The notes under the pieces were generated by a model, which ran no database searches, had not been told where the DNA came from, and saw only the letters and a program-made list of their open reading frames with translations. From Ruminococcus sp. (GTDB lineage: Bacteria; Bacillota; Clostridia; Oscillospirales; Acutalibacteraceae), in assembly GCA_017502425.1 (NCBI GenBank), contig JAFVVB010000216.1, positions 1 through 13,567 on the forward strand: 13,567 nt of DNA, written 5' to 3'. Made by a program: the position numbers and the translations under genes. Positions within the stretch are counted from its first letter, which is position 1. Every line of letters begins with the position of its first letter. Below, one piece after another: positions 11,293-13,567 of this stretch.

Positions 11293-13005
11293 ATGGAGCT
11301 TAAAAAATTCAGCCTTTTTCATCCGTTTGAAAAAGAGCCAGAGTATAATACATTGAATAAAGAAGCGATAAATGATTTATCCATTGATTATTTATGCGAG
11401 ATTTTAAGTGCTGACCCTTATGAGCGTAATATCATAAAGCAGTTGCTTATAAATGTCACCGACGACGAGGAAGTTATCAGATACCGATGCGATGTATTCG
11501 AGGATTTTCTCAATTTCAAGGAGTTAAGAGAAGAGCTGACACTTCTGCTTTCAAAGCTCAAGGATTTAAGAGAAATTGAGCGTTTCCAGAAAGACAGCGA
11601 AGCGTCTTCTATATGGCAGCTTGTGAACAGACTCAGAGAGATGGACGGCTATGTTGACTGCATCACTCAGATTAAGGATACACTGGAGCGACTTGATATT
11701 AAATCACAAGGACTAAAAAACCTCAGAACTATTGTGCAGGATATATATAGCGACAGCAGTTTCCCTCAGCTTAAAAGTGATATAGAAGAAACGCTTGATA
11801 AAGCGAGGACCTTAAAGAGTATTACGCTGGGAGTAAACCTTGATAATATGCTCAAGCCGAAAACGGTAGGAGTGATTTCGCTCAATGATAAGCATTTTAC
11901 CGATAGCGGATTGCTCAAACGCTTTTCTAAAATCACCGCTAAAGATGACGACATTCATCACGGAAACGACGTGGTGGGTTTTACTACGTACCACCCTGCT
12001 AATCCGCTGACTACATCATTTGGATTTGGCAGAAGTGTCACGGGTGCTCAGCAGGATTTAAACGATTTCGAAAATTCTTCACTTACCGGTGCTGACCCTA
12101 TGAGCGACGCACTCAAAAAAGTAGTGACCGATATATTAAAGCGTACCGTAAATAATATTAAGTCCACGCTTAATAAGTACGTTAATGTCAGCGGATACAC
12201 CTTTGTTGAATTGTTGCCTCAGATAGTTTTTTATATCCGTTTTGCACAGCTGTGCGATGATTTTAAGCGCAGAGGGCTCAAGCTTTGTAAACCGCAGGTA
12301 ATATCTAAAGAAGAGCGTAGCTGTGATATTTCGGGGCTTTATAATTTAAAGCTCGGAATCAAGGCGTGCAAGGGCGAAGATATAGACATAGTGGATAACG
12401 ATTTCAGCTTTGATGAAAACGGACGTATTTATATTCTCACAGGACCTAACCGAGGCGGAAAAACCACTATTACTCAGGCAGTAGGATTACTGTTTTTACT
12501 GGCACAGAACGGTATCTATGTTCCTGCGACGAAAATGATTTTCAGCCCGTGCGATAATATTTTCACTCATTTTCCTGCTGACGAAAACGACACTGTGGAC
12601 CTTGGCAGACTCGGAGAAGAAAGCAAACGTCTTTCACACATTTTCGATACTTGCTCTAAGTACAGCCTGATGTTGCTCAACGAGAGTCTTGCTACGACTA
12701 ACGTAGCAGAAGGACTTTACATAGCAAAAGACGTAGTGAAATCGATGAGATACATCGGTGTACGTTCGATTTTCAATACTCATATGCATGAGCTCGCCAG
12801 AGCACTCGATGTTATTAACGATAGCATAGATGGTGACAGCAAAGTCGAGAGTATGGTCACAGGAGTTGAGAACGGACACCGTTCTTTCAAAGTGTTTATT
12901 GCACCTCCACAGGGTGTGAGCTACGCTAAAGATATAGCGGTAAAATATGGTGTTACTTTCGAGAAGATAAAAAGTAATATCGATTCAAAAAAGACAGCTG
13001 AATAA
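11293..13005 (+). CDS. MutS-related ABC ATPase lacking mismatch-recognition domains
   Basis: I use ATG 11293 because the promoter overlaps the possible upstream GTG start; the ribosome site (AAAGAG) is weak. The 570-residue product has a long helical N-terminal region (about 30-180, rich in Leu, Lys and Glu), a middle region with a Gly/Ser-rich FGFGRSVTGAQQ stretch, and a C-terminal MutS-type ATPase. Walker A is GPNRGGKTT (384-392). Walker B is LMLLNES (459-465), with Asn-Glu where Asp-Glu is usual, followed by ATTNVAEG, the MutS dimer-signature position. FNTHMHELA is the switch-His segment. There is no N-terminal mismatch-binding domain and no Smr domain, so it is neither MutS1 nor MutS2. 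Its DNA target and role are unknown. It is monocistronic, with a terminator at 13010-13042. Confidence 0.85.
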   Translation: MELKKFSLFHPFEKEPEYNTLNKEAINDLSIDYLCEILSADPYERNIIKQLLINVTDDEEVIRYRCDVFEDFLNFKELREELTLLLSKLKDLREIERFQKDSEASSIWQLVNRLREMDGYVDCITQIKDTLERLDIKSQGLKNLRTIVQDIYSDSSFPQLKSDIEETLDKARTLKSITLGVNLDNMLKPKTVGVISLNDKHFTDSGLLKRFSKITAKDDDIHHGNDVVGFTTYHPANPLTTSFGFGRSVTGAQQDLNDFENSSLTGADPMSDALKKVVTDILKRTVNNIKSTLNKYVNVSGYTFVELLPQIVFYIRFAQLCDDFKRRGLKLCKPQVISKEERSCDISGLYNLKLGIKACKGEDIDIVDNDFSFDENGRIYILTGPNRGGKTTITQAVGLLFLLAQNGIYVPATKMIFSPCDNIFTHFPADENDTVDLGRLGEESKRLSHIFDTCSKYSLMLLNESLATTNVAEGLYIAKDVVKSMRYIGVRSIFNTHMHELARALDVINDSIDGDSKVESMVTGVENGHRSFKVFIAPPQGVSYAKDIAVKYGVTFEKIKSNIDSKKTAE

Positions 13006-13009
13006 AATA

Positions 13010-13042
13010 GAAGGCGTTCCGTTTCGGGACGCTTCTTTTTTT
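13010..13042 (+). terminator. Intrinsic terminator after the MutS-like gene
   Basis: GAAGGCGTTCC (13010-13020) pairs with GGGACGCTTC (13026-13035), with one bulged G and one G-U pair and a 5-nt loop, followed by seven T. Confidence 0.82.
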
Positions 13043-13073
13043 AAAATACTTTGGGATTTATTGATAAAATACG

Positions 13074-13102
13074 TTGATTAGTAGTAGCGTTTGTGGTACA
13101 AT
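13074..13102 (+). promoter_or_regulatory. Sigma-A promoter of the Ser/Thr kinase gene
   Basis: TTGATT (13074-13079) and TACAAT (13097-13102) are separated by 17 bp. The leader is about 53 nt, ending in a GGGGTGG ribosome site before ATG 13163. Confidence 0.7.
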
Positions 13103-13162
13103 GTTACTAAGTATTATTATGTCTTAATATAAACAGGATGAATGCGCACAGGGGTGGAATTT

Positions 13163-13567
13163 ATGAGTAAATATTGTAGCTATTGTATGAGAGAATTAGA
13201 TGAAAACGGAAAGTGTACTGAGTGTCAGAATGATAAAAGTTCTGACATTGCTGCGCACCATTTAAGACCGGATACAGTACTTAACAATAAGTACATCGTA
13301 GGCAGAGCGCTCGGCGAGGGTGGATTTGGTATCACATATATAGGACGAGATACTACACTTGATATAAAAGTAGCTATCAAAGAGTATTTCCCAAGCGGTT
13401 ATGTTAACCGTAACCACGAGAGATCCTCAGAGATTACTGCTACCACAGAAAAGCAAAAGGACTTTTTCAAAAAGGGTAAAGAGCGCTTTTTATTAGAAGC
13501 ACGCAGTATAGCTAAATTCAATCGTGAAAAAGGTGTAGTAGACGTCAGGGATTACTTCGAGGAAAAC
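13163..13567 (+). CDS. Serine/threonine protein kinase with N-terminal zinc ribbon, 3' end outside window
   Basis: ATG 13163 follows GGGGTGG, and the frame is open for 135 codons to the window edge. Residues 5-21 hold CSYC and CTEC, four Cys arranged as a compact zinc ribbon. The kinase N-lobe starts around residue 38: YIVGRALGEGGFGITYIGRD contains the Gly-rich loop (G51, G53, G54, G56) and VAIKEYFP the ATP-orienting Lys (K73). The helix-C region carries a likely Glu in RFLLEARSIAKF, and the segment ends in VVDVRDYFEEN. The Hanks-type (PknB-like) fold is clear. The 'KEYFP' version is typical of a group of bacterial kinases often associated with vWA, FHA or PP2C genes. Catalytic-loop and C-terminal sensor domains, if any, lie beyond the window. 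Confidence 0.9.
   Translation, partial: MSKYCSYCMRELDENGKCTECQNDKSSDIAAHHLRPDTVLNNKYIVGRALGEGGFGITYIGRDTTLDIKVAIKEYFPSGYVNRNHERSSEITATTEKQKDFFKKGKERFLLEARSIAKFNREKGVVDVRDYFEEN

Overview
The window looks like a chromosome segment from a low-GC, dockerin-bearing Firmicute, most likely a Ruminococcus-like gut member of the Oscillospiraceae. Four genes in the first half encode type I dockerins with 'DAT-x-IQ' helices. Shine-Dalgarno sites are strong and AGGAGG-like, promoters follow sigma-A spacing (TTGAxx-N17-TATxxT), and most transcription units end in clear intrinsic terminators. The species cannot be fixed from this sequence alone. I saw no tRNA, rRNA, CRISPR array, insertion sequence or phage gene.

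Region 1 (1-2168) is one plus-strand series. It holds the C-terminal end of a dockerin protein, a 42-residue acidic peptide with one EF-hand-like loop, a hairpin terminator acting as a probable attenuator, a PqqD-family RiPP-recognition-like protein, a frameshifted remnant of an S24/S26-type signal-peptidase-like protein, and a PF14907-type nucleotidyltransferase. The layout (small peptide, internal terminator, PqqD, peptidase, nucleotidyltransferase) resembles a reduced or decaying peptide-modification cassette. It is the best candidate here for an undescribed system.

Region 2 (2346-7440) holds three secreted dockerin proteins, each in its own transcription unit. The first has a carbohydrate-binding-like N-terminus, FIVAR-like helical repeats and a C-terminal dockerin. 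The second has its dockerin at the N-terminus, before beta-rich domains and a possible PrcB-like tail. The third is a 784-residue SGNH/GDSL-type esterase with four 41-residue Cys-containing repeats and a C-terminal dockerin. These are probably components of, or clients for, a cell-surface cohesin-dockerin complex.

Region 3 (7440-13567) is cytoplasmic and signalling in character. It encodes a macrodomain-HTH fusion, an ICMT/PEMT-type membrane methyltransferase (minus strand), a TerY-like vWA protein, a Nudix hydrolase joined to an unknown 119-residue protein (minus strand), a MutS-like ABC ATPase without mismatch-recognition domains, and the start of a zinc-ribbon Ser/Thr kinase cut by the window edge. 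Genes alternate in strand and have separate promoters, so this is a neighbourhood and not an operon. ADP-ribose binding, nucleotide-diphosphate hydrolysis, vWA and kinase functions together recall stress-signalling neighbourhoods, but a functional link is inference.
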